64,000 nucleotides of DNA from Streptomyces luteolus (GTDB lineage: Bacteria > Actinomycetota > Actinomycetes > Streptomycetales > Streptomycetaceae), in the NCBI RefSeq assembly GCF_029968015.1, contig NZ_JASCIS010000035.1:20963-84962 (forward strand), written 5' to 3'. A program made the position numbers and the translations under genes. Of the stretch, positions 9,538-18,494 are shown piece after piece. The notes beneath the pieces were generated by a model. That model was given only the letters and a program-made list of their open reading frames with translations, was not told the DNA's origin and searched no databases. Each line of letters starts with the position of its first letter. Position 1 is the first letter of the stretch.

Positions 9538-10194
9538 TTGTCGGCCAGGTTTTCACCCGAAGACCGCGTACCCCGCCAGGCCCGGGGAAGCGCCCTAACT
9601 GACCAGCCCACCGAAACCGCACCACCCCGCGCCGACAGACTCGGACAAGCCGACAGACTCGGACAAGAGGAGTTCCTGAGAGTCTTCTACCACTGCCACG
9701 GAAGCGAGTTGCTGCGGTTCGCCGCGCGCCTCGAAGGCGACTGGCACCGCGCCGAGGACGTACTGCAAGAGCTCGCGATCCGTGCCTGGCGGCACGCGCC
9801 CGAGCTCGGCGGCGGCAACGACTCCATGCGTCCCTGGCTGTTCACCGTGCTGCGCAACCTCGTCATAGACGGGCACCGGGCCCGCCAGTCCCGGCCACCG
9901 GAGACCGACGACCCGGACCTCACCCATCTCCCCGTGTCCGACGAGGTCGACCGCGTCCTGACCGCCCACGTACTGACGGAGGCGCTGCGTGACATCCCTC
10001 CGCTCCACCGTGAAGTCCTCCTGCACGTGCACTACATGGGCCGCACCGTGACCCAGACGGCCGCCGTGCTCGGCGTGCCACCCGGCACCGTCAAGTCGCG
10101 CACCTACTACGCGGCCCGTGCTCTGCGGCGGGCGCTGACCGATCGCGGAGTGGACGTCCGCGAAGCGCGGGAGGCGGGCCGGAACGCCGCGTGA
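9538..10194 (+). CDS. ECF-type RNA polymerase sigma factor
   Basis: Sigma-70 family extracytoplasmic-function sigma factor. Region 2: EFLRVFYHCHGSELLRFAARLEGDWHRAEDVLQELAIRAWRH, with the AEDVLQE core and the WLFTVLRNLVIDGHRAR segment. Region 4: ALRDIPPLHREVLLHVHYMG and QTAAVLGVPPGTVKSRTYYAARALR (helix-turn-helix). I prefer TTG 9538 (218 aa), because GGAGAGGAA lies 8-9 nt upstream; ATG 9433 gives 253 aa without a good ribosome binding site. Near the N-terminus an exact 18-bp tandem duplication (9631-9648 and 9649-9666) gives ADRLGQADRLGQ. No anti-sigma gene follows; the next gene converges with a 3-nt gap. Confidence 0.9.
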   Translation: MSARFSPEDRVPRQARGSALTDQPTETAPPRADRLGQADRLGQEEFLRVFYHCHGSELLRFAARLEGDWHRAEDVLQELAIRAWRHAPELGGGNDSMRPWLFTVLRNLVIDGHRARQSRPPETDDPDLTHLPVSDEVDRVLTAHVLTEALRDIPPLHREVLLHVHYMGRTVTQTAAVLGVPPGTVKSRTYYAARALRRALTDRGVDVREAREAGRNAA

Positions 10195-10197
10195 ACC

Positions 10198-11142
10198 TCA
10201 TCCGAGATGCCCGGCGTGCCGGTCGATCCGGAGGCCGAGCGGGCCGGTGTCGAGGGTGCCGTCGGCACCGGCCCGCCAGCGCCAGGCGGCGGGGGCGTCG
10301 CCCAGGACGAGCACCGCGTCACCGGGCCGCAGAGCGTCCAACGCGCCCTCCCGGCGCGGCAGTTGGGAGGCATCCACCAGGAAGAGGTGCGGCGCGTCCC
10401 CCTCCACGGCCACCTGACTGCGGCCCTCGATCAGCCGGAAGATCTGGGTGACGTCGGAGGCGGCGCCGCCCGACGGGGCCACGGGCGCCCCCGCGGTCCG
10501 GGCGAGGGCCTCCTCCACGCTGGCCGCCGTGTACAGCCGCGACGAGCGCAGCGCGGCACCGTTCAGGGTCTCGTCCATGGCCAGGGATCCCACCAGGGTG
10601 ACCTCGGCCAGGCCGCCCACCGGGCCGGTCAGCACCTCGGTGACGACGGCCCGCGCCCAGCGGCGTACGTCCTCCTCCGGGCCCGCCACGGAGACGGACG
10701 GCGTGGCCCGGGAGAGGTCGACGAGCGCCCGGTCGGGCCCGACCGTCCCCACCGTGACGGTCAGCGCGTACGGGAGTGCCGGTTCGCCCTCGGGGCCGGG
10801 CCGCTCCAGTGCCTCCCGGGTGGCGGTCCAGCGTTCGCCGGACTCGTCGGCCGTCCACGGCTCGGGCGTGCCGTCCTCCGTGCCGGCGAGCAGCAGGTCC
10901 AGCCTCTCTCCCGAGTAGAGGACGCCGTACAGGTCGGGCAGGGCCCGGCCGGAGCGCAGGCATTCGCCGGTCAGGCGACGCAGTCCCGCGTCGATGACGT
11001 CGAGCGCCTCCCGGTCCAGGACGGCGGGGCCGGCCGTGGCGGGCTTCGGCGGGCGGTTCCGCTTCTCGGTGACGACCAGCGCGGCCAGCGCGCCGATCAG
11101 CGCCAGCCCCAGCAGAACTGCCAGAGCGACGTACCAGATCAT
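10198..11142 (-). CDS. Single-pass membrane protein of unknown function, linked to T7SS
   Basis: 314 aa. One N-terminal transmembrane helix (about residues 5-25, LAVLLGLALIGALAALVV) is followed by a soluble, probably cytoplasmic region of about 285 aa. I recognise no family. It diverges from the EssC-type ATPase gene across a 355-bp gap and converges on the sigma factor gene, so it may belong to either module. Codon usage is normal for the genome, so the frame is real. Confidence 0.75.
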   Translation of the reverse strand: MIWYVALAVLLGLALIGALAALVVTEKRNRPPKPATAGPAVLDREALDVIDAGLRRLTGECLRSGRALPDLYGVLYSGERLDLLLAGTEDGTPEPWTADESGERWTATREALERPGPEGEPALPYALTVTVGTVGPDRALVDLSRATPSVSVAGPEEDVRRWARAVVTEVLTGPVGGLAEVTLVGSLAMDETLNGAALRSSRLYTAASVEEALARTAGAPVAPSGGAASDVTQIFRLIEGRSQVAVEGDAPHLFLVDASQLPRREGALDALRPGDAVLVLGDAPAAWRWRAGADGTLDTGPLGLRIDRHAGHLG

Positions 11143-11497
11143 CTTCTGACTCCTTGTCGGGACGCCTCGGCACCGGAAACCGGGGCGGTCGGTGACGGGA
11201 CGCGCGCCGCGGCCGCGACGCGCACCCCGATGGTCACTACGGGCGGTGGCGGCGGATGGTTCACACCCGGCGGGGTTCGTTCCGCCGTGTCGTGTGCGCC
11301 GCCGTGTCGTGCCATCGAGCTTTCGTCCGTGCCGCCGTTTCGTCCGCGCCGCCGTGTCGTGTGCAGCGCCGTTTCGTCCGTGCCGGGTGGGGCGGTGTGA
11401 ACCGTCCGGGCTCCGGCTCCGTAGTCACGAAGGGCCCGGTACCCGCTGTGCGGTGCTTCTGCGGTCCTCGCAATCACGCCCAGCTGGAGGACGTCCT
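11143..11497. repeat. Divergent promoter region with 16-19 bp direct repeats
   Basis: Gap between the membrane-protein gene and the ATPase gene. From about 11278 to 11392 there are at least four degenerate copies of GCCGCCGTKTCGTSYGC in direct orientation, with T/G alternation giving GTGTCGT or TTTCGTC versions. Unit spacing is 16-19 bp, with one longer interval. No gene is convincing here. The repeats sit 100-220 bp upstream of the ATPase start and could bind a regulator, or could be a decayed minisatellite. Confidence 0.45.
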
Positions 11498-14400
11498 GTG
11501 TCGTTGATGTTGACCGTGGTCGAGGGAGGCGGTGACGCGTTCGACGTCCACCTCGACGCCGACCCCGACACCCCCGTGGGTGCTGTCGCCCGGACGCTGG
11601 CCGAGGCCGGCGGCGTCGCGCTGCCCCCGGACGGGTCGGGGTTGTACGTGGACGGCCGGCTGCTGCCCGCCGACCTGCTGCTGCGCGACGCGCCGCTGCA
11701 CCACGCGGCCGTCGTGGGGCTCGGCCGGCCGGCCGTGTCCCAGTCGGCGGAGCCCGCGGGGCTCGTCGAGGTCCGCGCGGTCGGCGGTCCTGGCGCGGGC
11801 GCCGTGCACCGACTCGACATCGGCGAGTACCGCGTCGGCCTCGCGCAGGACGGCACCCCGCAGCTGCTCCGCCGGGCTCCCGCCCGGCCGTACGCCACGC
11901 TGCAGGTCGGCCCCCGCGGACGCTGCCGTATCGTCCCGGACGGCCCGCGCGAAGCGGGCGGCCCCCAACCGGGCGCGGGGGCGCTCCAGTTGGACCGGGA
12001 GAACATCGAGGGGGACGTGGCCTGGCCGACGGGCGCGCAACTCCTCGTCGGCGACTGCCTGCTCGAACTGTCGCTGCCGCAGAGCCCGGACGCGGCCCTC
12101 GAACCTTCCGAGGACGGCACGGGCCGGGACTACAACCGGCCGCCGCGGCTGCGCCCGGCAGCGGTCGACACGCGCTTCACGCTCCCGTCGCCGCCGACGC
12201 CGCCCGCCCACCGGACCCTGCCGTGGATCGCCGCGGCCGTTCCCCTGCTGATGGCTGTGGCGGGATGGCTGATCTTCCAGCGGCCGTCGATGCTGCTGTT
12301 CGGGCTGCTGTCCCCGGTGGCCGTGGTCGGCAACTACCTGATGAACCGGCGCGGCGGGCGCCAGTCGTACGCCGAGGCCGTGGCCGCGTACGAGGAGAAG
12401 AAGGAGCGTATCGAGGGCGACGCGCGGGCCGCCCTCGAGGCCGAACGCACGGCTCGCCGCCGCGGCTTCCCCGACCCCGCCGAGGTCATCCTCACCGCCG
12501 TCGGCCCGCGCCGCCGCCTGTGGGAGCGCCGCACCTCGGACGCGGACTTCCTCGAACTGCGCGTCGGCACCGCCGACCAGCCATCCGACGTCGTCCTGCG
12601 CGACCCCACCAGGGACGAGCACCGCCGGCAGGAGCCCTGGACCGCCCTCGACGTCCCGGTCACCGTGCCGCTGCGCGAGCACCACGTCCTCGGCATCGCC
12701 GGATCCGGGCGGGCCGCGCACGCGCTGGCGCGCTGGGCCGTCGCCCAGGCCGCCGTCCTGCACAGCCCGCGCGACCTGCAGATCCATCTGCTCCTCGCGG
12801 CCAGCTCGGAGCGCGAACGCTGGGCCTGGATGCGCTGGCTGCCGCACGTACGCAAGAAGTCCGGTGACACCCTGGCCAGCATCGGGTCGGGAACCGAGAC
12901 GTCCGCCCGCCGGATCGCGGAGCTCACGGCGCTGATCGCGGAGCGGCGCGCGCAGCACGACAAGCGGAACCAGGTCGACGGCCCCGACGTGCTCGTGGTG
13001 CTCGACGGCGCCAGGCGACTGCGCTCGCTGCCCGGCGTCGTGCAGATCCTGCGCGACGGGCCCGCCGTGGGCGTCCGCGCGATCTGCCTCGACGCCGAGG
13101 AGCGGCTGCTGCCCGAGGAGTGCCAGGCCGTCGTCGCCGAGGAACCCGGCGGCACGCTGCGCGCGGGCCGTTCCGGTGCGGGCACGGTCACCGGGATCCG
13201 GCCCGACCTGGTCTCGCTCGACTGGTGCCGCTCGCTCGCCCGCGCCCTGGGCCCGCTGCGCGACCCGGGCGGCTCGGACGAGGAGGCCGCCGTACTCCCG
13301 GGCTCCGCACGCCTGTTGGACGTGCTGTCCCTCGACCCGCCGCAGGCCCATGACATCCGCGCCCGCTGGCAGGCCGGCGGGCGCTCCACCCGTGCTGCGG
13401 TCGGCGTCTCCCTCGACGGGCCGTTCTACCTCGACCTGCGCCGGGACGGGCCGCACGGACTGGTCGCCGGAACCACGGGCTCCGGCAAGTCCGAGCTGCT
13501 GCAGACGCTCGTGGCCTCCCTCGCCGTGGCCAACCGGCCGGACGCGATGACGTTCGTCCTCGTCGACTACAAGGGCGGCTCCGCGTTCAAGGACTGCGTG
13601 CGACTGCCGCACACCGTCGGCATGGTGACCGACCTGGACGCCCATCTCGTCGAACGTGCCCTGGTGTCCCTCACGGCGGAACTCACCCGCCGCGAGCACA
13701 TCCTCGCCCAGGCGGGCGCCAAGGACATCGAGGACTACGTGGACCTCCTGGAGCGGGAGCCGGGCGCGGGCCGTCCGCCGATGCCCCGACTCCTCATCGT
13801 CATCGACGAGTTCGCGTCAATGGTGCGGGACCTGCCCGACTTCGTGAAGGGCCTGGTCAACATCGCGCAGCGAGGACGCAGCCTCGGCATCCACCTGATC
13901 CTCGCCACGCAGAGGCCCAGCGGCGTCGTCTCCTCCGAGATCCGCGCGAACACCAACCTCCGGATCGCGCTGCGCGTGACGGACACCGGCGAGAGCCAGG
14001 ACGTCCTCAACTCGCCGGACGCGGCCGGGATCTCGCAGAGCACCCCCGGACGCGCCTACGTACGGCTCGGCCAGACCTCCCTCGTACCGTTCCAGGCCGG
14101 ACGAGTCGGCGGCCGCAGGCCCGGCGCCTCCGCGTCCGCGCTCCCGGAGCCCAGGGCCGTCGTCGTCGGCTGGGACCAGCTCGGCGAGCCGCTGCCGCCG
14201 CGGCCCCGCCGTGCCGTGCGCGGGGGAGGCGACATCGAGACCGACCTCACCGACCTGGTCGAGGCCATCCGCGGCGCCGACCACGAACTCGGCATCCCCG
14301 CACAGCACAGCCCCTGGCTGCCGCCGCTGCCGCTGCGCCTGGTCGCCCACGACCTGCCGCCCGCGCCACCCACCGGCTACGACCTCGCGCCGGTCGCGTA

Positions 14401-15967
14401 CGGCATCGTGGACCTGCCCGCCGAGCAGGCGCGCCGCCCGCTGCTGATCGACCCGGCCACCCTGGGGCATCTGCATGTCGTCGGCTCCCCGCGGCAGGGC
14501 AGGTCGCAGACGCTGCGCACCATCGCCGGCGCCCTGGCCCGCGCCCACTCCCCGGCCCGGCTGCACATGTACGGCATCGACTGCGGCAACGGCGCCCTGC
14601 TCGCCATGGAGGGCCTGCCGCACTGCGGCGCCGTCACCCAGCGCACCCAGCCCGACCGGATTGCCCGGCTCCTCGCCCGGCTCACCGCGGAACTCGGCCG
14701 CCGCCAGGAACTCCTCGCCGCCCGCGGCAGCGCCGACCTGCCCGAACTCCGGCGCGCCCTGCCCGAGGACGAACGGCCGCCGCACATCGTGGTGTTCCTC
14801 GACCGCTGGGAGGTCTTCGACAAGACACTCGGCGAGTACGACGCGGGCAACCTCCTGAACGGCGTGCTCGCCCTGCTCCGGGACGGCGCCAGCGCCGGCA
14901 TCCACCTGATCATGAGCGGCGACCGCGCCCTGTTCTCCAGCCGCGTCGGCAACTCCACCGAGGACAAGCTGGTCCTCAAGCTCAACGACAAGTCCGAGTA
15001 CGGCCTGATCGGCGTGACCCAGCGCAAGGTGCCCGACGAGATCCCGCCGGGCCGTGCCCTGCGCGCCGCCGACAAGGCGGAGGTGCAGATCGCGCTGCTC
15101 ACCGAGGACCCGGGAGGCCAGGCGCAGGCCGCGGCACTCCAGGAGATCGCGGCCCACTGCCGGGAGCGGGCCGCGGGCCTTCCGGCCCGTACCCGCCCGT
15201 TCCGCGTCGACACACTGCCGGACCGGATCGGCTACGACGAGGCCATGGCGTACGTGCACGAGCCGCGGCCGCGCCGGGCGCTCGCCGGTGTCGGCGGCGA
15301 CGAACTGACGGCCCACGGACCGGACTTCTCCCTGACGCCGACCTTCCTCGTCGCGGGCCCGGCCCGCTCGGGGCGCAGTACCGTTCTGGCGACCCTCGCG
15401 CTGTCCCTGCTGTCCGCGGGCACCTCCGTCGTGATCGGGGCGCCCGCCCGCTCCCCGCTGCGCGACCTCGCCGGGCGGCCCGGTGTGCTCGCCGTGTTCG
15501 ACGACGCGGACATCGCGCCGGACGCCCTGGAGACGGCGCTCGCCTCGGCACCGGACGGGGCCGTGGTGCTGCTCGACGACGCCGATCTGCTGCTGAAGAC
15601 CAAGGCGGAAGCGGTCCTCACCCAGATCGCCAAGACGGGCGCGGAGACCGGCCGGGGCCTGGTCGTCGCCGGACAGACCGACCGGCTCTCCTCCGGGTTC
15701 TCCGGCTGGCACGCCGAGGCCCGCCGGAACCGCTGCGGCCTGCTCCTGAAGCCGCAGAACATGAGCGACGGCGAACTGATCGGCGTCAAGGTGCCCCGCA
15801 GCCGCCTGGGCGCCGCCCGTACGGGACGGGCGATCCTGCATCTCGCGGACGGGGTGCTGCGGACGGTGCAGGTGCCGGAGACGGTGATCGGTTCCGGTTC
15901 CGGTTCCGGTTCCGGGTCCGGGTCCGGTTCCGGCTCCGGCTCCGGCGCGCGATCCGACGTGAACTGA
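11498..15967 (+). CDS. FtsK/SpoIIIE-type T7SS ATPase (EssC/EccC-like)
   Basis: Motor ATPase of a type VII secretion system, 1489 aa. GTG 11498 is chosen for the GGAGG about 7 nt upstream. N-terminal FHA-like beta-rich segments span residues about 1-215. Two transmembrane helices lie at about 243-283 (LPWIAAAVPLLMAVAGWLIF and LLFGLLSPVAVVGNYLM). Three FtsK/SpoIIIE domains follow. D1 has a canonical Walker A GTTGSGKS (658-665), LVDYKGGSAF and the Walker B LLIVIDEFASM. D2 has GSPRQGRS (about 996) with IVVFLDRWE. D3 has GPARSGRS (about 1287) with VVLLDDADLLL. Only D1 keeps the P-loop lysine. This layout matches EssC rather than split EccCa/EccCb. The C-terminus is a Gly-Ser microsatellite. The WXG100 operon lies immediately downstream, convergent. 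Confidence 0.9.
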   Translation: MSLMLTVVEGGGDAFDVHLDADPDTPVGAVARTLAEAGGVALPPDGSGLYVDGRLLPADLLLRDAPLHHAAVVGLGRPAVSQSAEPAGLVEVRAVGGPGAGAVHRLDIGEYRVGLAQDGTPQLLRRAPARPYATLQVGPRGRCRIVPDGPREAGGPQPGAGALQLDRENIEGDVAWPTGAQLLVGDCLLELSLPQSPDAALEPSEDGTGRDYNRPPRLRPAAVDTRFTLPSPPTPPAHRTLPWIAAAVPLLMAVAGWLIFQRPSMLLFGLLSPVAVVGNYLMNRRGGRQSYAEAVAAYEEKKERIEGDARAALEAERTARRRGFPDPAEVILTAVGPRRRLWERRTSDADFLELRVGTADQPSDVVLRDPTRDEHRRQEPWTALDVPVTVPLREHHVLGIAGSGRAAHALARWAVAQAAVLHSPRDLQIHLLLAASSERERWAWMRWLPHVRKKSGDTLASIGSGTETSARRIAELTALIAERRAQHDKRNQVDGPDVLVVLDGARRLRSLPGVVQILRDGPAVGVRAICLDAEERLLPEECQAVVAEEPGGTLRAGRSGAGTVTGIRPDLVSLDWCRSLARALGPLRDPGGSDEEAAVLPGSARLLDVLSLDPPQAHDIRARWQAGGRSTRAAVGVSLDGPFYLDLRRDGPHGLVAGTTGSGKSELLQTLVASLAVANRPDAMTFVLVDYKGGSAFKDCVRLPHTVGMVTDLDAHLVERALVSLTAELTRREHILAQAGAKDIEDYVDLLEREPGAGRPPMPRLLIVIDEFASMVRDLPDFVKGLVNIAQRGRSLGIHLILATQRPSGVVSSEIRANTNLRIALRVTDTGESQDVLNSPDAAGISQSTPGRAYVRLGQTSLVPFQAGRVGGRRPGASASALPEPRAVVVGWDQLGEPLPPRPRRAVRGGGDIETDLTDLVEAIRGADHELGIPAQHSPWLPPLPLRLVAHDLPPAPPTGYDLAPVAYGIVDLPAEQARRPLLIDPATLGHLHVVGSPRQGRSQTLRTIAGALARAHSPARLHMYGIDCGNGALLAMEGLPHCGAVTQRTQPDRIARLLARLTAELGRRQELLAARGSADLPELRRALPEDERPPHIVVFLDRWEVFDKTLGEYDAGNLLNGVLALLRDGASAGIHLIMSGDRALFSSRVGNSTEDKLVLKLNDKSEYGLIGVTQRKVPDEIPPGRALRAADKAEVQIALLTEDPGGQAQAAALQEIAAHCRERAAGLPARTRPFRVDTLPDRIGYDEAMAYVHEPRPRRALAGVGGDELTAHGPDFSLTPTFLVAGPARSGRSTVLATLALSLLSAGTSVVIGAPARSPLRDLAGRPGVLAVFDDADIAPDALETALASAPDGAVVLLDDADLLLKTKAEAVLTQIAKTGAETGRGLVVAGQTDRLSSGFSGWHAEARRNRCGLLLKPQNMSDGELIGVKVPRSRLGAARTGRAILHLADGVLRTVQVPETVIGSGSGSGSGSGSGSGSGSGARSDVN

Positions 15968-15986
15968 CCTGCCGTACGGACGAGTT

Positions 15987-16020
15987 GAGGGCCCCGCACC
16001 TCTGCCGGTGCGGGGCCCTC
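15987..16020. terminator. Bidirectional terminator, 14-bp perfect stem
   Basis: GAGGGCCCCGCACC at 15987-16000 pairs perfectly with GGTGCGGGGCCCTC at 16007-16020 across a 6-nt loop. It sits between the convergent ATPase gene and the WXG100 operon, so it can serve both. There is no U-tract, as is usual in Streptomyces. Confidence 0.9.
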
Positions 16021-16054
16021 GTGCGTGCCGGAGCCCGGAGTGTCCGAGGCGGCG

Positions 16055-17398
16055 TCAGGTGGATCCGGAGACCCGGCTGTCGTCATGCGCCAACGGGCCG
16101 GTGTGCCCCGCGTAGGCCGCGGGTCCGTAGATGAGGCCCGCGACTCCCAGGAAGAACCCGGCCACATCGGGGCGGGACCAGCGGTAGGTGACCCCCAGTA
16201 GACCGGGGACGGTCGGCAGCGCCCCGCCCGTGGGTTTGAAATTGCGCAGGGCCAACAGCGTCTTCGCCAGAAAGTCCGCCATGCCCGCCGGGTTCACCGC
16301 GATCTTCGCGAGCTGCGCGACGTCGTCCAGCTTGGACCCGAGGTCCTTCACGATCTTGATGAAGTCCCCGGGAAGGTTTTTGTAGTCGTTCACGGCGACC
16401 TGGATGTTCCGGGGGATCCCCTTGACGGCCGTGGGGATCTTGAAGAACTCGTCCTTGAGATTGCTGAACTTCAGCAGACTGGTCATCTTGCCCAGGCTGC
16501 CCACGATCGCGCCCGCGCCGAGAACCAACCCGATCCCGCTCAGGATCAGGTCGAGCGGATCCCATTCCCCCGTCTCCACGCTCTTGGCGATGTTGATCCC
16601 GAACGCCGCGGCGGAGAACGCGAAGGCGCCGATCGTCAGGGCGAGACCGATGCCCTGCAGGCCTGGCACGAACATGGCAAGCACGCCCAGGATGCCGCCG
16701 ATGATGCCGAAGGCGAGGCTGAGCTTGTCGCGGATCCGCTCCCAGAGGCTCTTGCCCGGAACCGCTTCGTCCTCCGCCTCCTCCAGAGCCTGGGCCGCGG
16801 TGGCGGCATCCGCCTCGCGTACCTCTCGCGCGTCCTCGGCGAGCAGACGGGCGGCGTCGAGGTCCGCCTGGGCGTCGTCGACGTTGCCCTGCGCCGTGGA
16901 CTGTTCGGACCTGGCCTGGTCCAGGGCCCGCTTCGTCTCCTGCTTCAGAGCCTCGTCGTCCGGGGGGACCGTGGTCCCGTCCAAGGCTCCGACCTCCATC
17001 TCGGCCGCAAGCAGCGCCGCCGTGGCCGAATCCAGCCGGCCCTTGGCGTCCCGCCCGTCGCGCAAGGCGTCGTCGGCCCTTCGCTGCTGGGTGCGCAACG
17101 AGTCCGCGTAGGTGTCGAGGGCGCCGGCCGCCCGGTCGTACGAGCTGTTCAGCTTGCGCACCTGATCGGCCAGATCGCCGAGCTTGTCCCGGAGTTTGTC
17201 CATGGACTTGCCCTCGCCCACCTGATCGGCCTCAAGGCCGGAGACCAGGGGGAGGATGTCGCCCGCGTCGTCCGCCACGGAGCGATAGCTCCTCGCGAGT
17301 TTGTCCAGGATCTCCGCGTCACCCGGAGTCGGGTCGTCCGAGAACCCGAAGACTTCTTCCCAGTCGGACACCAGCGGCCGAACCATGGTCGCGCTCAC
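16055..17398 (-). CDS. Large T7SS-associated protein with WXG100-like head and membrane segments
   Basis: Last gene of the WXG100 operon. GTG 17398 overlaps the upstream stop by 4 nt (GTGA, 447 aa); ATG 17386 (443 aa) is an alternative. The N-terminus DWEEVFGFSDDPTPGDAEIL resembles the T7SS signal region found at the head of actinobacterial polymorphic toxins. A long coiled-coil follows (residues about 20-200, rich in Ala, Asp and Glu), then a hydrophobic block with two or three likely membrane helices (about 215-300) and a C-terminal region I do not recognise. It could be a secreted effector, a chaperone-like scaffold or a membrane component. No toxin motif is visible. Confidence 0.75.
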   Translation of the reverse strand: MSATMVRPLVSDWEEVFGFSDDPTPGDAEILDKLARSYRSVADDAGDILPLVSGLEADQVGEGKSMDKLRDKLGDLADQVRKLNSSYDRAAGALDTYADSLRTQQRRADDALRDGRDAKGRLDSATAALLAAEMEVGALDGTTVPPDDEALKQETKRALDQARSEQSTAQGNVDDAQADLDAARLLAEDAREVREADAATAAQALEEAEDEAVPGKSLWERIRDKLSLAFGIIGGILGVLAMFVPGLQGIGLALTIGAFAFSAAAFGINIAKSVETGEWDPLDLILSGIGLVLGAGAIVGSLGKMTSLLKFSNLKDEFFKIPTAVKGIPRNIQVAVNDYKNLPGDFIKIVKDLGSKLDDVAQLAKIAVNPAGMADFLAKTLLALRNFKPTGGALPTVPGLLGVTYRWSRPDVAGFFLGVAGLIYGPAAYAGHTGPLAHDDSRVSGST

Positions 17399-18069
17399 TT
17401 TCCCTTGCTCTCGACTGCCGCCGCGTCCTCGAAGCGGAAGGACTCGGCGATCGCGTCGAAGACGTCGTAGAACTGGTCGGCCAGGTGCACATTCGGCGTG
17501 GAGCTCGAAAGCACCAGGTACTCCTGGCTGTTCGGCACCGGCATCAGGACGTGGTGCACCGCCGTGGGGATGCGCCTCCCCTTGTGCTCCAGTTCCTCGA
17601 TCCTGGTGATCCGCCCGGCGCCGCCGACCCCGGCGAACTCCACCAACTCCACCTCGCCCGGCGGCAGGCCGGTGCCCTCGGCGTCCTTGCTCAGCTGGAT
17701 GCCGGCCGCGACGACGAGCTCCGCCAGGTCGTCGGCCTGCTCCTCGGGTACGGAGATCCGCAGCACCAGTGACGTGGCGCTGAGTACCAGAGGCCCGGAT
17801 GACCCGGTGCCGAGGATCCTGAGCATCCCCGCCGCCTGCAGTGCGCCCTTCGCGTACGCCTCGCGTGCGGTGCGCCGGGTGTTGCGGATCAGCTCGTCCA
17901 CCTGCTCGCGCGTGAGCTGCGGCACGTGTCGTACCTGGGCCTCGACCCGGCGGCGTATCGAGGCGTCCCGGGTGTTCGGGTCGAGGTCCAGATGCCACCA
18001 GGACGCGGGGAGCCGCAGCCTGTATCTTGCGGGCGCGCCCGGCGGCCGCTCCGTGACCGGCTGCGTCAT
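17395..18069 (-). CDS. T7SS-operon protein of unknown function
   Basis: Soluble protein of 224 aa with no signal peptide or membrane helix. It lies between a WXG100-type gene and the large substrate-like gene, overlapping the latter by 4 nt, so coupled translation is likely. The central part looks alpha/beta, ending in LADQFYDVFDAIAESFRFED. Size and place are compatible with an EspG-like substrate chaperone, but I see no diagnostic motif, so that is only a guess from context. Confidence 0.75.
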   Translation of the reverse strand: MTQPVTERPPGAPARYRLRLPASWWHLDLDPNTRDASIRRRVEAQVRHVPQLTREQVDELIRNTRRTAREAYAKGALQAAGMLRILGTGSSGPLVLSATSLVLRISVPEEQADDLAELVVAAGIQLSKDAEGTGLPPGEVELVEFAGVGGAGRITRIEELEHKGRRIPTAVHHVLMPVPNSQEYLVLSSSTPNVHLADQFYDVFDAIAESFRFEDAAAVESKGK

Positions 18070-18107
18070 GACACATGTCCCTTCTGCCCGTGGGCATTCA
18101 TCGGGGT

Positions 18108-18407
18108 TCAGGCCTTCTCGCCTGATTCGTCAAGGGCGTTGACGGCTTCCTGGTCCGTCGTCGTGAAGTTGTCGGAGATCGTCTTGGTGTTCTCCGAGAA
18201 GACCTTCACGTTGTCCTGCACCTTCTCGTGGCCCTTGCCCCAGGCTTCGTCGAACGCTTCGACGGCGTCGGCGAGCTTCGAGTCGCCCACGTCGTCCCTC
18301 GATCCGACATGGCTGAGCCGCGCGGTCTTGCTGATCCGCTCCCCCAGGCTCTCCAGCGTCTTGGCCGTCTCGTTCAGGTCCGCGACAGGGACGATGATGC
18401 TGGTCAC
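18108..18407 (-). CDS. WXG100-superfamily small protein (Esx-like)
   Basis: 99 aa, the canonical WXG100 length, with two predicted helices and a turn at WGKG (W56-G59) in place of the strict W-x-G. It has no signal peptide. It is the second gene of the minus-strand T7SS operon, and the next gene begins about 38 nt after its stop. It probably forms a helical hairpin and pairs with the upstream Esx protein as a T7SS substrate, or acts as an export partner for the larger C-terminal gene product. Confidence 0.8.
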   Translation of the reverse strand: MTSIIVPVADLNETAKTLESLGERISKTARLSHVGSRDDVGDSKLADAVEAFDEAWGKGHEKVQDNVKVFSENTKTISDNFTTTDQEAVNALDESGEKA

Positions 18408-18439
18408 TGATTCCTCCTGATCGGCGCTCAGGCCTCCGC

Positions 18440-18485
18440 AGTCCGGTCCCGCCCCCCTCCGGCAGGAGAGGGGCGGGACCGGACT
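18440..18485 (-). terminator. Strong intercistronic hairpin between the two WXG100 genes
   Basis: AGTCCGGTCCCGCCCC (18440-18455) pairs with GGGGCGGGACCGGACT (18470-18485), a 16-bp perfect stem. The loop can fold further through CTCC/GGAG. It begins 9 nt after the first Esx stop. Being inside the operon, it probably acts as a partial terminator or 3' stabiliser, so that the first gene is expressed more than the later ones. Confidence 0.8.
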
Positions 18486-18494
18486 CGAGGCACA

